DNA of 52,065 nucleotides from Gammaproteobacteria bacterium (GCA_002731575.1 PCCE01000058.1:1-52065), one strand, 5' to 3'. Shown: positions 24,558-37,391, counted from the first letter of the stretch. Numbers and translations are program-made. Notes: generated by a model from the letters alone, not told the origin.

Positions 24558-25889
24558 CTAGGCCTTACGCGTAACCTTCACCGGTAAGCGGGTATACCCA
24601 TTAACAAAGGAAGAGAATGTGCGATCAGGCTCTGCTTGCACTTCAATTTTTTCAAAGCGCTGCAACAGTTCTTCCCAAAGAATACGTAGCTGCAGCTCTG
24701 CAAGACGATTACCCATGCAGCGATGCACGCCGAAGCCGAAGGACAGGTGCTGGCGCGCATTGGGGCGCTCGATATCAAGGCGGTCAGCATCCGCAAATAC
24801 TGCTTCATCACGGTTGCCCGAGATGTACCACATAAGCATCTGGTCGCCCTTTTTAATTTGCTTACCACCCACTTCGGTGTCGTGGTTAGCCGTGCGGCGC
24901 ATATAGGAAAGCGGTGTCTGCCAGCGAATCACTTCCGCAACCATTTGCGGAATCAATGCAGGATTTGCCGCAAGCTTGGCGAACTGATCAGGAAACTTGT
25001 TCAGTGCATAGACGCTACCGGACATGGTATTGCGTGTGGTGTCGTTGCCGCCGACGATAAGCAGCAGCAGGTTGCCCAGATACTCCATTGGCGACAGGTC
25101 CTTAGTGTCGGCGCCATGGGCCATCATCGACACCAAGTCGTGACCGGGGTTCTTGGTCCGCTCGTCTTTCAGCCGCTGAAAATACTGCAGGCACTCCAAC
25201 AGTTCTTCGCGGCGCTGTTCGTTTGTTTCGATAAGGCCGCCAGGCTGAGGAATGGCGAAGGTGATATCCGACCAGCGGGTGAGCTTGCGCCGGTCTTCGA
25301 AGGGAAAATCGAAGAGAGTGGCCAGCATCATGGTGGTCAGCTCAATGGACACAGTTTCTACCCAATCGAAGGTTTCGCCTTCAGGTAGGTCGTCTAGCAC
25401 CTTGCAGGCGCGCTCACGAATCAGGGATTCCATTTTACCCAAATTCGTTGGAGCCACAGAGCCAGCCACAGTTTTGCGCTGGGCGTCGTGCACTGGTGGG
25501 TCCATGGCAATGAAAGTCGTTATGTTGAGCATGCCTTCGGGCAGCTCTGCACCCACCGGGAAGCCCAAGGTGATGCCATGGGCTGAGCTAAAGTTCTTCC
25601 AGTCGGTATCGACTTTCTTGATGTCCGCATAGCGCGTCAACGACCAAAAACGACCCGCCAGATCCGTTTCGTTGAAGTGCACGGGATCCTCGGCGCGCAG
25701 ACGGGCAAAGTACTCGGCCCAGCGATGCTCGCTAAACAGTCGCGGGTTAACCATCATAATATCTTCTATGGCGAGGTCAGCAGCAGCAGGAAGTGGCCCT
25801 TTTTGCTCGGCACCCTCTGCAGACGGCATGCGTCTTTGCGTCGAGGCTTGGTTTGTTGATTCCTCTGCACTAACCGGCTGTTCACTCAT
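24558..25889 (-). CDS. cytochrome P450, CYP153-like
   Basis: About 443 residues from ATG 25889. The I helix has LIVGGNDTTRNTMSG near 270, the E-x-x-R is in VAEVIRWQTPLSYMRRTA, and the heme loop is FGFGVHRCMG with the ligand Cys391. The segments SIELTTMMLATLFDFPFEDR, MAPMEYLGN-like LSPMEYLGNLLLL, and SFVNGYTRLPVKV closely resemble what I know of CYP153 alkane omega-hydroxylases. Such enzymes hydroxylate n-alkanes, fatty acids or terpenoids at terminal carbons. Class I partners (ferredoxin and reductase) are usually encoded alongside but are missing here. It is divergent from the MaoC gene. Confidence 0.93.
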   Translation of the reverse strand: MSEQPVSAEESTNQASTQRRMPSAEGAEQKGPLPAAADLAIEDIMMVNPRLFSEHRWAEYFARLRAEDPVHFNETDLAGRFWSLTRYADIKKVDTDWKNFSSAHGITLGFPVGAELPEGMLNITTFIAMDPPVHDAQRKTVAGSVAPTNLGKMESLIRERACKVLDDLPEGETFDWVETVSIELTTMMLATLFDFPFEDRRKLTRWSDITFAIPQPGGLIETNEQRREELLECLQYFQRLKDERTKNPGHDLVSMMAHGADTKDLSPMEYLGNLLLLIVGGNDTTRNTMSGSVYALNKFPDQFAKLAANPALIPQMVAEVIRWQTPLSYMRRTANHDTEVGGKQIKKGDQMLMWYISGNRDEAVFADADRLDIERPNARQHLSFGFGVHRCMGNRLAELQLRILWEELLQRFEKIEVQAEPDRTFSSFVNGYTRLPVKVTRKA

Positions 25890-26057
25890 AGTTAACTCGT
25901 TCTTTGCATGCTTGATGGTTACAAAATATCGCTGACGAAAGCCTGCCGAGAACACCCAATACTGTCAATGCACAGGAGCCGTGCGCTGGCCAATAAGTTG
26001 CATTAATCTGCGTGCTTGGTCGCAACTCGGCGCATCAGCTAAGGAATTCCTAACCTA

Positions 26058-26531
26058 ATGTCAGCAAACCTCCCCTTCCGGCTTGCAACCGCAGGCCAGC
26101 GACTTGGCGAAAAACTCGGCGTCAGCCCATGGGTTACCATCGACCAAACTCAGGTAAACATCTTCGGCGAGGTGACGCGCTGGCGCACGCCAGGCCATTG
26201 CGATCCGGAGCATGCAAGAAGCACCCCTTATGGTGGCACTTTGTTGCACGGCTTCCACGCGGTGAGCCTGATCACACACTTTTATAAAAGCAGCGAGCTG
26301 TGGCCCGAGGATGGCCGCGACCCGCTCAATTACGGTCTCGATAGAGTGCGTATTTTGCAGCCCATTGTGATCGGTGATGGGGTGCGGCTGCGCTCACACA
26401 TCAGTTTGCGTGAAGCGCTGCCCAAGCAGGGCGGCGATATGTTGCTAAAAACCCAGCACGACATCGAAGTAGAAGGTCTTGAGGGCTTCGCGGTTTACGC
26501 AGAATACCTCACCTATTGGCACGCTGCGTGA
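26058..26531 (+). CDS. MaoC-like acyl dehydratase
   Basis: The 157-residue protein has a single hotdog domain. The segment HCDPEHARSTPYGGTLLHGFHAVSLI is close to the hydratase-2 motif (D-x4-H with a PxGGTxLHG end) that supplies the catalytic Asp/His pair to enoyl-CoA hydratases. The central helix is followed by GLDRVRILQPIVIGDGVRLRSHI. It may hydrate an enoyl-CoA. The start is the ATG near 26058 with AAGGA about 13 nt upstream. It overlaps the CPBP protease gene by 4 bp (GTGA) and so forms an operon with it and perhaps the nitroreductase gene. Confidence 0.87.
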   Translation: MSANLPFRLATAGQRLGEKLGVSPWVTIDQTQVNIFGEVTRWRTPGHCDPEHARSTPYGGTLLHGFHAVSLITHFYKSSELWPEDGRDPLNYGLDRVRILQPIVIGDGVRLRSHISLREALPKQGGDMLLKTQHDIEVEGLEGFAVYAEYLTYWHAA

Positions 26532-27169
26532 GCGCCGAAAACTCACCAACCCAACACTCAGGCAGTCCAACTCGCGGCAAATCAGAGGGGCGGCTGCAGC
26601 GCGCAGCCGCGGCCGGTGGCGCCTATATTAGTACATTCCGTCAGGTGGTGGCCCGACACGGCACGACCATGGGGTTAATCGCCTTGGGCGGCCTATTGCT
26701 CACCCAGCCTTATCAAGCGCTAGCAACCACAACCCAAACCTTTGCAAAGATACCTTGGGCTTACTTTGCAGCGGGCGGAGTTTTGGTCATATTTTTCGCG
26801 TTTTACCAGCTGCGCAGAGGTCGGGGACTGAGCCAGCGCAATGGTTTTTGGCTTGGCTACTTACTCTACATTAGCGTAGTTGAGGAGGTTGCCTTCAGGC
26901 TCGTGCTGCCGACATGGCTCGAAGGCGGCGTCGGTTTCACTGCAGCTGTAGTGCTCAGCAATCTGATATTTGCTGGCATCCACTATGTCACCCTGCGCTG
27001 GCGTTGGCGCAATTGTGTCTTTACTTTTGTGGGTGGGCTAGGCTTCAGCCATATGCTCAACCTGCACCAAGATCTGGTACTGGTGATTTTAGCCCATTGG
27101 TTCTTCACCTTCCTGAATACGCCCGTTCCGCCAAGCCGCGCAGATAAACTACCGCCATCAAATTCGTAA
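26528..27169 (+). CDS. CPBP-family intramembrane metalloprotease (CAAX/bacteriocin-processing type)
   Basis: About 213 residues with several hydrophobic helices. The three motifs of the ABI/CPBP family are present: EEVAFR (glutamates and Arg), FAGIHY (F-x-x-x-H), and AHWFFTFLN. These residues coordinate the metal of a Rce1-like membrane protease. I chose GTG 26528, which overlaps the MaoC stop (GTGA); a TTG at 26516 is less likely. The natural substrate of this protein is unknown. The first 60 residues are hydrophilic and low in conserved sequence. Confidence 0.85.
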   Translation: MSAENSPTQHSGSPTRGKSEGRLQRAAAAGGAYISTFRQVVARHGTTMGLIALGGLLLTQPYQALATTTQTFAKIPWAYFAAGGVLVIFFAFYQLRRGRGLSQRNGFWLGYLLYISVVEEVAFRLVLPTWLEGGVGFTAAVVLSNLIFAGIHYVTLRWRWRNCVFTFVGGLGFSHMLNLHQDLVLVILAHWFFTFLNTPVPPSRADKLPPSNS

Positions 27170-27233
27170 TGGCCCGCCTTGCGATTGGCCTCGCTTTGCG
27201 TATGAATAACACCAACATTTGAGGGAGAGAAAT

Positions 27234-27908
27234 ATGTCGGAATCACAGCTGGAATTAAGTAACGATGAACTGCTCAGTACTACCCGAGCCGTACGTAAAC
27301 GTCTGGACTTTGAGCGCCCAGTGCCCATGACCGCAATCAAGGAATGCATGGAACTGGCGGTGCAGGCACCCTCGGGTTCAAACGCCCAAGGCTGGCAGTT
27401 TGTATTCGTCACCGACCCAGATAAACGCGCGCAAATTGGCGGCTACTATCAGCAGGCCTTTAGCCTGTACAAGGATATGCCGTTCGCCATTCACAACCTG
27501 CACGCTGACAGCGGCGACGCTTCGCTAGCCACCAGTCAGCAGCGCAGCGCTTCCTCCGCTGACTATCTGGCAGAGAATATGGGCAAAGCCCCGGTACTTA
27601 TGATTCCCTGTATTGCCGGACGCATTGATAACGTTCATGGCGCCAACGCGAGTGCCCAGGCAGGCACCATGGGTTCTATTATTCCCGCCGCTTGGAGTTT
27701 CATGCTGGCCGCACGGGCCAGAGGTATCGGCACCGCTTGGACCACCCTACACTTGGCTCACGAGCAGGCGGTGGCTGAGTTACTGGGCATACCCTTTGAA
27801 TCTTATACCCAAGTAGCTCTTATACCCATTGCCTACACCAAGGGCACCGATTTCAAACCCGCCTACCGGCCGTCGGTAGAGTCGGTGATGCACGTGGATC
27901 AATGGTAA
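27234..27908 (+). CDS. nitroreductase-family FMN oxidoreductase
   Basis: About 224 residues from ATG 27234, preceded by GAGGGAGAG; TTG 27219 is not needed. STTRAVRKRLDF, APSGSNAQGWQFVFV and the later IIPAAWSFMLAARARGIGTAWTTLHL segment are the FMN-contact motifs of the nitroreductase fold, and LLGIPFESYTQVALIPIAY is the usual end. It would reduce nitro compounds, quinones or enones with NAD(P)H. It follows the CPBP gene by 64 bp on the same strand and converges on the small membrane-protein gene. Confidence 0.9.
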   Translation: MSESQLELSNDELLSTTRAVRKRLDFERPVPMTAIKECMELAVQAPSGSNAQGWQFVFVTDPDKRAQIGGYYQQAFSLYKDMPFAIHNLHADSGDASLATSQQRSASSADYLAENMGKAPVLMIPCIAGRIDNVHGANASAQAGTMGSIIPAAWSFMLAARARGIGTAWTTLHLAHEQAVAELLGIPFESYTQVALIPIAYTKGTDFKPAYRPSVESVMHVDQW

Positions 27909-27930
27909 ACGGGCCTACAGTTCGATAGGG

Positions 27931-27952
27931 ACGCTGAGCAAACGGTCAGCGT
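27931..27952. terminator. possible weak bidirectional hairpin between convergent genes
   Basis: ACGCTGA and TCAGCGT (27931-27937 and 27946-27952) can form a 7-bp hairpin with an 8-nt loop in the 43-bp gap between convergent genes. There is no T-run on either side, so it would be at best a poor Rho-independent terminator. Confidence 0.3.
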
Positions 27953-28446
27953 TAGGACATTGCCCTGCCTCGGTCTAGAACAAGCCAGCGCAGCCAGCCT
28001 AGGACGACGAGCACCAATCCCACGAGGTAACACCCCAGCTTGACCGGCGTGAGTATTTGCTTGGCGGCCAGCCAATCCACTTGGCTGGTTAGGGCAAGTA
28101 TTTGTACTGTCCCTTCGAGCAAATCAAAGCCAATTAGCAGCATTACCAAGGCGGTGATCTGCTTGCGCCAAGCAGGCTGTAAGCGCAGGCCTGAGCCAAG
28201 AACGAATAACCCAAAGGCTATGGGAAACACCACATCGACAGTACTGGTTAGCCATATGTGAGCAGCCCGCTGGGTGGCGTCCATGTCGGCAATGGCAGCC
28301 CGAACTCTTTCTGGCTGCCATAGGCTATCGAGCAGAATTAGCTCAAAGCGATCCGGCAGCCACTGGAACATCATCACGCCCAGTACGATCAGCAGCAGGC
28401 AGAGCCACAGAGATAGGGGGGTCGCAACGATACGGTAGATGTTCAT
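27952..28446 (-). CDS. small integral membrane protein of unknown function
   Basis: About 164 residues from ATG 28446 (MNIYRIVATPLS), with AAGAG just upstream; the longer reading from 28551 overlaps the hydrolase gene. Four hydrophobic segments are visible: LWLCLLLIVLGVMMF, STVDVVFPIAFGLFVLGSG, ITALVMLLIGFDLLEGTVQIL and LGCYLVGLVLVVLGWLRWL. The region between the first two carries RVRAAIADMDATQRAAHIW. I do not recognise the family. It follows the haloalkane-dehalogenase-like gene with 34 bp between, so the two are probably one transcript. Confidence 0.75.
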   Translation of the reverse strand: MNIYRIVATPLSLWLCLLLIVLGVMMFQWLPDRFELILLDSLWQPERVRAAIADMDATQRAAHIWLTSTVDVVFPIAFGLFVLGSGLRLQPAWRKQITALVMLLIGFDLLEGTVQILALTSQVDWLAAKQILTPVKLGCYLVGLVLVVLGWLRWLVLDRGRAMS

Positions 28447-28480
28447 CTCTTCTCGGCCTCTGCCCGTCAGGTTTTGCCCT

Positions 28481-29449
28481 TCAGCCCTTGCCATCCAATA
28501 TGAGCTGGGCCAACTGGGCACCGTGGGTGTTTTGTGGAAAGTGCCCAGCATCTGTTAGCGCGTCGAAACGTGCGTTCATCTGCTCGGCCCACTGACGTCC
28601 CCAAGCTTCGGTGAAAACATCGTCGGCGCAACCCCAAATGAAATGACAACCCTTGCCCAGTGCCGACCAGTTCAGCAGCGTTCGATAGTGCAGGCTTTGG
28701 GCCGCAGCATTGCCGTTGTGATAACTATCAACGGGAATGGACAATGGAAAACGACGAAAGCCGTTATAGCCTTCGTCCGGTAAACCCTTGTAGGGGGCTG
28801 AAAAACCCGCGTACATGTCTGCGGCCTGACCAGAAAGTTGGGGGTCCTTGCCGTCGATAAAGCCAGCCATAAAGCTGCCAACTTCCATCAGCCCGCCGCT
28901 CAGCACCAGCAGCAGTCCAATATCTGGCTCTGACCGGGCATAGGTCCCGCCCTCGTGCCAACCCGCGTTCCAGCGTCGAATACCCGCCGAATACTCGTAC
29001 TCCGCATGATGGAGCCAAGTGTTCATAATGACTAAGTCGGTGAAACGCTCGGGCATCATGGCCGCCTGTGCCAGCCCGGTAGGACCACCCCAGTCCTGGC
29101 AGACGAGAGTAATATCGGTTAGGTCTAAGGTCACAATCAGCGAGCTGAGAATTTCCGTATGTCTGGCCACCGTATACCAGTGAATATCTGTGGGCTTATC
29201 CGAGCGGCCGAACCCCATATGGTCTGGCGCTATGCAGCGGTAGCCTGCTGCTGCCAGCACGGGGATCACGTCTCGGTAAAGAAAGGCCCATGTAGGCATG
29301 CCATGCAAGAGCAACATAACGGGGCCGTCCTTAGGACCTTCGTCAACATAGTGCATGCGTAAGTCCTGCCACTGGTGATAGTTCGGCGCGTAGGCAAAGT
29401 TGGGCAGATTGGCAAAATTTTCTTCTGCGGTACGGACAAATTCGGTCAT
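28481..29449 (-). CDS. haloalkane dehalogenase-like alpha/beta hydrolase (HLD-I type)
   Basis: The 322-residue protein shows HGMPTWAFLYRDV (oxyanion region), VCQDWGGP with the nucleophile Asp119 followed by Trp120, GCADD with the acid near 276-277, and DAGHF with His303. An Asp nucleophile followed by Trp, the acid after beta-7, and tryptophans in the cap (RRWNAGWHEGG) fit subfamily I haloalkane dehalogenases, which use two Trp to hold the halide. Epoxide hydrolase is the alternative, since Asp nucleophiles are shared. Expected to be cytoplasmic. AGGGAAC precedes the ATG. Confidence 0.85.
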   Translation of the reverse strand: MTEFVRTAEENFANLPNFAYAPNYHQWQDLRMHYVDEGPKDGPVMLLLHGMPTWAFLYRDVIPVLAAAGYRCIAPDHMGFGRSDKPTDIHWYTVARHTEILSSLIVTLDLTDITLVCQDWGGPTGLAQAAMMPERFTDLVIMNTWLHHAEYEYSAGIRRWNAGWHEGGTYARSEPDIGLLLVLSGGLMEVGSFMAGFIDGKDPQLSGQAADMYAGFSAPYKGLPDEGYNGFRRFPLSIPVDSYHNGNAAAQSLHYRTLLNWSALGKGCHFIWGCADDVFTEAWGRQWAEQMNARFDALTDAGHFPQNTHGAQLAQLILDGKG

Positions 29450-29523
29450 ATTGTTCCCTGTTTTTGATTCTTATTCTTTTGGTTTCCGTCGCTACCTATC
29501 ATCAAACTGCGTTAGCAAAGGCT

Positions 29524-30420
29524 TTAGCTGGGTTCCGCTGGCAGTTCATTTAGCGCTTTTTTGTTGCGCAACAGTGTTAGCGGCAAAAATATCAGCGGCA
29601 ACAGCTTTTCGTAATGCATGGGTGTGATGCGCTGTGCCAGATCAATGAGCTTCGCGTCCAAGCCGACAAAAATGCGTCCCCGACGTTTGCGCACGCCGCT
29701 GAGTATAATTTCCGCAGCACGGCTAGGGTGCATGCCATGCTCACGAAAGGCGGCTCCCTGTTCCTCATGGGTTGCGTCACCGCGCCCCAATAGGCTGGGG
29801 CTAGCGTCGCCGTCTGGTGCCGGGTTCACCTTGGCCGCAGCAAAAATATTGGTGCCGATATGTCCGGGATGAACACAGTGTACTTGTACCGATGAATCCT
29901 TCATTTCTTTGATCAGACTTTCGGTGAATCCGCGAACGGCAAACTTGGTGGCGTGGTAGATACTCTGACGCGGCACGGCAATCATGCCAAAGATCGAGGA
30001 CGTATTGACTAGCGCTGCTTCCGGGCGCTCCTGCAAATAGGGCAAAAAGGCCCGGCTCATGTTGACCACACCGTGCAAATTCACATCCATTACCTTGTCC
30101 CAATCCGGCTCAGGCATGGTGGCAAAATCCGAGTCGATGGTGATGCCAGCATTGTTAAAGACCAAATCTACCTTGCCGTGCTGGGCTATGACCTTTTCGG
30201 GCAAAGCCTTAATCGCCTCCTCGTCCCCTACATCAAGCAAGTGACTGGAAACCGCCACGTTATAGTTTGCGAGCATCTTCGCGGTACCAGCCAGCGTGTC
30301 TTCGTTAACATCACATAGCACCACGTCGCAGCCGGCTTTGGCCAACAATACAGCTAAGTAACGACCCATACCCGAGCCTGCGCCGGTTACAACGGCTACC
30401 TTCGACATAAAATTTTGCAT
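29524..30420 (-). CDS. short-chain dehydrogenase/reductase
   Basis: 298 residues, longer than classical SDRs by a C-terminal extension ending KALNELPAEPS. It has VVTGAGSGMGRYL (nucleotide loop, residue 10), an acidic end of beta-2 (LCDVNED), NNAGI near 90, VNTSSIFG, and YHATK near 155 with catalytic Tyr and Lys. The C-terminal stretch QRITPMHYEKLLPLIFLPL is hydrophobic, as in membrane-associated SDRs of the 'NAD(P)-dependent, acyl/steroid' type. GGGGGAAAT precedes the ATG. It lies between lacZ and the dehalogenase-like gene on the same strand. Confidence 0.9.
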   Translation of the reverse strand: MQNFMSKVAVVTGAGSGMGRYLAVLLAKAGCDVVLCDVNEDTLAGTAKMLANYNVAVSSHLLDVGDEEAIKALPEKVIAQHGKVDLVFNNAGITIDSDFATMPEPDWDKVMDVNLHGVVNMSRAFLPYLQERPEAALVNTSSIFGMIAVPRQSIYHATKFAVRGFTESLIKEMKDSSVQVHCVHPGHIGTNIFAAAKVNPAPDGDASPSLLGRGDATHEEQGAAFREHGMHPSRAAEIILSGVRKRRGRIFVGLDAKLIDLAQRITPMHYEKLLPLIFLPLTLLRNKKALNELPAEPS

Positions 30421-30556
30421 ATTTCCCCCTGCAGCCTCTCGTCTATCGAGGGCCGTGCGTCCAAGTCTAACCTCACTGCGTGCTGGCGTCAGGCTGGGCA
30501 GCGCATGACAGCAACCGCATCAGTTGCCGCCCTACTTCTTTGCCGCCCGATGTTCG

Positions 30557-30600
30557 CTTATTGCTGGCCTGTTATTGGTCTGTTACTGGCCCGTTACCGG
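30557..30600 (+). repeat. four imperfect 11-bp direct repeats
   Basis: Units read cttattgctgg, cctgttattgg, tctgttactgg and cccgttaccgg, end to end. They lie in the gap between lacZ and the SDR gene, immediately past the lacZ stop codon in the direction of transcription. Units drift by one to four changes. A slipped-strand array or a binding array is possible; no function is evident. Confidence 0.5.
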
Positions 30601-30601
30601 C

Positions 30602-34565
<3,964 letters not shown>

Positions 34566-34653
34566 ATAGCGGTAAAAACCTTGAGCTGCTGATGGTGGCA
34601 TAAGCCGTGTTTTATGTTATGAAAAGACCCTTATAAGGAGAGAGAGCAGACCG

Positions 34654-35805
34654 ATGCAGACGATGGTAACAGCACAAGAACATGCTGATGCAATGACTGA
34701 CTATATCGCCCAAGGCGTAGCGCGCGCTCATGCACTGGGCAATCGCGGGCCGCTGACCCTTGGCAGTGACGGCAAACTCACGCCTGAAATTCTTGAGGCC
34801 TTTGAGCGCACAGGTTTTTATGTCTTTGAAAATGCCATAGATCGCGCGGAAATCGACCTGCTACGCGGTGAAATGGATGATCTACTGCAGCGTGCACCAG
34901 TCGATAACGGGGCTACCGAGGATGCCCAAGGCAGGCCCGCTTTTGGCCAAGAGTTTGCTCGGCCTGTGTATTCGTTAATTCGGCCTCTGGCCGACCCTTG
35001 GGGCGGTACCACAGTGCTCAACGGCCGCCACCCCACCAAAATGACCCAACCTACCCTGCAGCATCAGCACACCGACAAGGTGGTCTTTATTATGTCGGGT
35101 ATGTGTCAGACCATGGAGAGCGGCTTACGCCTATATGGCCACCACGACCTGTTAGCGGTGGCGGCATCTATCAACGGCGATGACTTTGTGCCCTACAACG
35201 ACGCAACTTTTGTAAAGCAGCCGGGTCTTGGCGGTTCGGTATCGTGGCATCAGGACGGCGTTACCCACTGGGACAATCCCCATTGGGATGCGGGGATACA
35301 CGGCTTTAACTTTCAGGTGCAGCTTTATGATACTTCCCCGCGCAGTTGCCTGTGGGTGGTACCCGGCACGCACAAAGAGGGCAAAATCGACATAAAGGCT
35401 CGGGTTGCCGAAAACGGCGGATCTGAACAACTCGCAGATGCGGTGCCGCTATTTTGCCAAGCTGGCGACGTCACCATTGTAAATCGGCAGGCGCTACATG
35501 GCTCCTTTGCCAACACCTCAGAAGATCTGCGCATATCGCTGACCTTTGGCTTTCACCGACGCGCCTCGGTACTTGGTGCCACCGGCGCGCTGAGCGAATC
35601 CGAAGCCGTCTGCTATGACGAGGCGCGTATTGCCACGCGCTCGGAGGTCGTAGGCGTGGCCATTGATGCCCGGGCCCAGTACTACCCCCAGCAGCCACGT
35701 TTTGCTTACCAGCCACTGGCCGGGCAGGAACAGGCGCTGCGCTTCAACGAGGCGAATTGGCAGCGGGTGATAAAGGACTACAACCTGAACGATCTGTCGA
35801 TATAA
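34654..35805 (+). CDS. phytanoyl-CoA dioxygenase (PhyH) family protein
   Basis: The 383-residue Fe(II)/2-oxoglutarate oxygenase-like protein has a double-stranded beta-helix core. The metal ligands are in SVSWHQDGVTHW (H-x-D near residues 195-197) and HGSFANTSEDLRISLTFGFHRR (distal His near 280, Arg for 2-oxoglutarate a few residues on). PhyH enzymes hydroxylate carbons next to CoA thioesters or other small molecules. The N-terminal 70 residues are helical and unlike the short second PhyH protein at 40933. Upstream sequence has AAGGAGAGAG. A strong bidirectional terminator follows the stop. Confidence 0.88.
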   Translation: MQTMVTAQEHADAMTDYIAQGVARAHALGNRGPLTLGSDGKLTPEILEAFERTGFYVFENAIDRAEIDLLRGEMDDLLQRAPVDNGATEDAQGRPAFGQEFARPVYSLIRPLADPWGGTTVLNGRHPTKMTQPTLQHQHTDKVVFIMSGMCQTMESGLRLYGHHDLLAVAASINGDDFVPYNDATFVKQPGLGGSVSWHQDGVTHWDNPHWDAGIHGFNFQVQLYDTSPRSCLWVVPGTHKEGKIDIKARVAENGGSEQLADAVPLFCQAGDVTIVNRQALHGSFANTSEDLRISLTFGFHRRASVLGATGALSESEAVCYDEARIATRSEVVGVAIDARAQYYPQQPRFAYQPLAGQEQALRFNEANWQRVIKDYNLNDLSI

Positions 35806-35845
35806 AAGACCGCTGTCGACTGATGTCGTACAGCGGTTCTTCTTA
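35805..35845. terminator. strong bidirectional Rho-independent terminator
   Basis: A 12-bp stem with one bulged T (ACCGCTGTCGAC 35809-35820, then GTCG-T-ACAGCGGT 35825-35837, loop TGAT) is flanked by AAAAG on the left and TTCTTCTT on the right. It would end the PhyH transcript on plus and the aldehyde dehydrogenase transcript on minus, which converge here. Confidence 0.85.
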
Positions 35846-35905
35846 AGGCTTCGTGAACCATCCAAGCCAGCAGGCCATTGGTCTGATGGCTGTCGTCTTG
35901 AGCTT

Positions 35906-37312
35906 CTAGCCCTTGGCGATGTTGATGATTTTCTGCTGGGTAAATTCCTGCAGGCCTTCCTGACCTAGCTCAGTACCCAAACCGGACATCTTTGCACCGC
36001 CAAATGGAATGGTGGGGTCTAGCTCAGCATGCTTGTTGATCCAAACCGTACCGGAGTCCATCTGCTCGGCAAGCGCATAGGCGCGCTCAGGGTTAGAGGA
36101 CCAAACCGAACCGCCCAAGCCCCAAGCGGAGCTATTGGCCCGCGCCACTGCTTCGCTTTCGTCAGCGAAGCTCATTACCGGAAGTACTGGGCCGAATTGC
36201 TCCTCGTCTACCAGACGGGACCCCTCTTTAATATCTCGGACGATGGTGGGACGAATAAAGTAACCGGGCTTGTCAGGAAATTCGCCGCCTGCAATTACAT
36301 TGCCGTCGTTCTTAGCCTCTTCGATGAGTTCCTTCACCTTGTCGTACTGCATTTTATTGTTCAGTGGACCGAGCTTTGTGCCCTGCTCAAGGCCGTCACC
36401 AATAATGGTGTCATTAGCGATGCTGGCAAGTTCGTCGCAGACTTCGTCATAAATGTTTTCATGCACGTACAAGCGCTTCATGGCGATGCAAACCTGACCA
36501 CTGTTTTGAAACGCGCTATCGAACAATTTCGGCGCAGCCTCTTTCGGATCTACGTCGTCCAGTACGATTCCTGCGTCATTGCCGCCAAGCTCCAGCGTAA
36601 TACGCTTGAGCAACCCAGCAGCGCCAGCCATTACCTTTGCGCCAGTTTCCGTAGAACCGGTGAATGAAATTTTGCGCACGTCGGGGTGCGCGGTCAGCGG
36701 CGCACCTAAGTCGTTAACGTCGGTAATGAAGTTAATCACTCCAGGAGGCAAGATATCCTTGATTAGCTCACCAATACGCAGGGTGCTCAGCGGCGTGGTC
36801 GGCGCTGGCTTAATCACCAGTGTGTTACCGGCAATTAGGGCTGGCGGCAGTTTAAAGGCCATTAAGATCAGAGGGAAATTCCACGGCACAATAGCGCCTA
36901 CGACGCCCAGTGGATTGCGATGCACTTCCACGCGGCGACCATCGCTGTCTTCTAGAACTTCTACCGGTAAATCCAGCGAGGTGAAATAGCGACAAAAGGC
37001 AGCCATGCCGTAAACCTCGACAGTTGCTGCTTCAAGCGGCTTGCCTTGCTCCTTTGTTAACAGCTGGGCTAGCTCCGCCGCATTGGCCTCAATGGTATCG
37101 GCAATGCTAAGCACGGCTGCTTTGCGCTGGTCCATTGGAGTTTTTGCCCACGCGGGAAAGGCGGCCTTAGCAGCAGCCACTGCACTGTTAAGTTGTTTTT
37201 CTGAGGCTCGCGGACAGTCCGCGAGCTTTTCTTCTGTTGCCGGATTAACCACATCCATAGACAGTTCGCCGTCGACCATCTCGCCGTTGATCAATAATTT
37301 ATATGCACCCAT
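35906..37312 (-). CDS. aldehyde dehydrogenase family protein
   Basis: The 468-residue NAD(P)-dependent aldehyde dehydrogenase has the NAD segment NPLGVVGAIVPWNFPL near residue 130, KISFTGSTETGAKV, the general-base Glu in LELGGNDAGIV near 243, and the catalytic Cys in NSGQVCIAMKRLYVHE near 277. It should turn an aldehyde, possibly formed from an alcohol made by a P450, into an acid. The ribosome site is GAGGAT. It is the last gene of a minus-strand group that runs CoA-transferase, acyl-CoA synthetase, PsiE, ALDH. Confidence 0.94.
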   Translation of the reverse strand: MGAYKLLINGEMVDGELSMDVVNPATEEKLADCPRASEKQLNSAVAAAKAAFPAWAKTPMDQRKAAVLSIADTIEANAAELAQLLTKEQGKPLEAATVEVYGMAAFCRYFTSLDLPVEVLEDSDGRRVEVHRNPLGVVGAIVPWNFPLILMAFKLPPALIAGNTLVIKPAPTTPLSTLRIGELIKDILPPGVINFITDVNDLGAPLTAHPDVRKISFTGSTETGAKVMAGAAGLLKRITLELGGNDAGIVLDDVDPKEAAPKLFDSAFQNSGQVCIAMKRLYVHENIYDEVCDELASIANDTIIGDGLEQGTKLGPLNNKMQYDKVKELIEEAKNDGNVIAGGEFPDKPGYFIRPTIVRDIKEGSRLVDEEQFGPVLPVMSFADESEAVARANSSAWGLGGSVWSSNPERAYALAEQMDSGTVWINKHAELDPTIPFGGAKMSGLGTELGQEGLQEFTQQKIINIAKG

Positions 37313-37391
37313 GTTGCTTTATCCTCTTTCATCGTGTCGTATAACAGTAACTCATGCCCTCGCATGCTAGCCGGTCATCTTAGGTGGTCCA

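Noticed and set aside
24723-25388. 221-residue open frame antisense to the P450 gene
   Set aside because: Opposite strand of a clear CYP153-type gene, low-complexity His/Gln/Arg-rich product and no domain.
27931-27952. Hairpin as a strong terminator
   Set aside because: Seven-bp stem but no T-run on either strand; kept only as a weak candidate.
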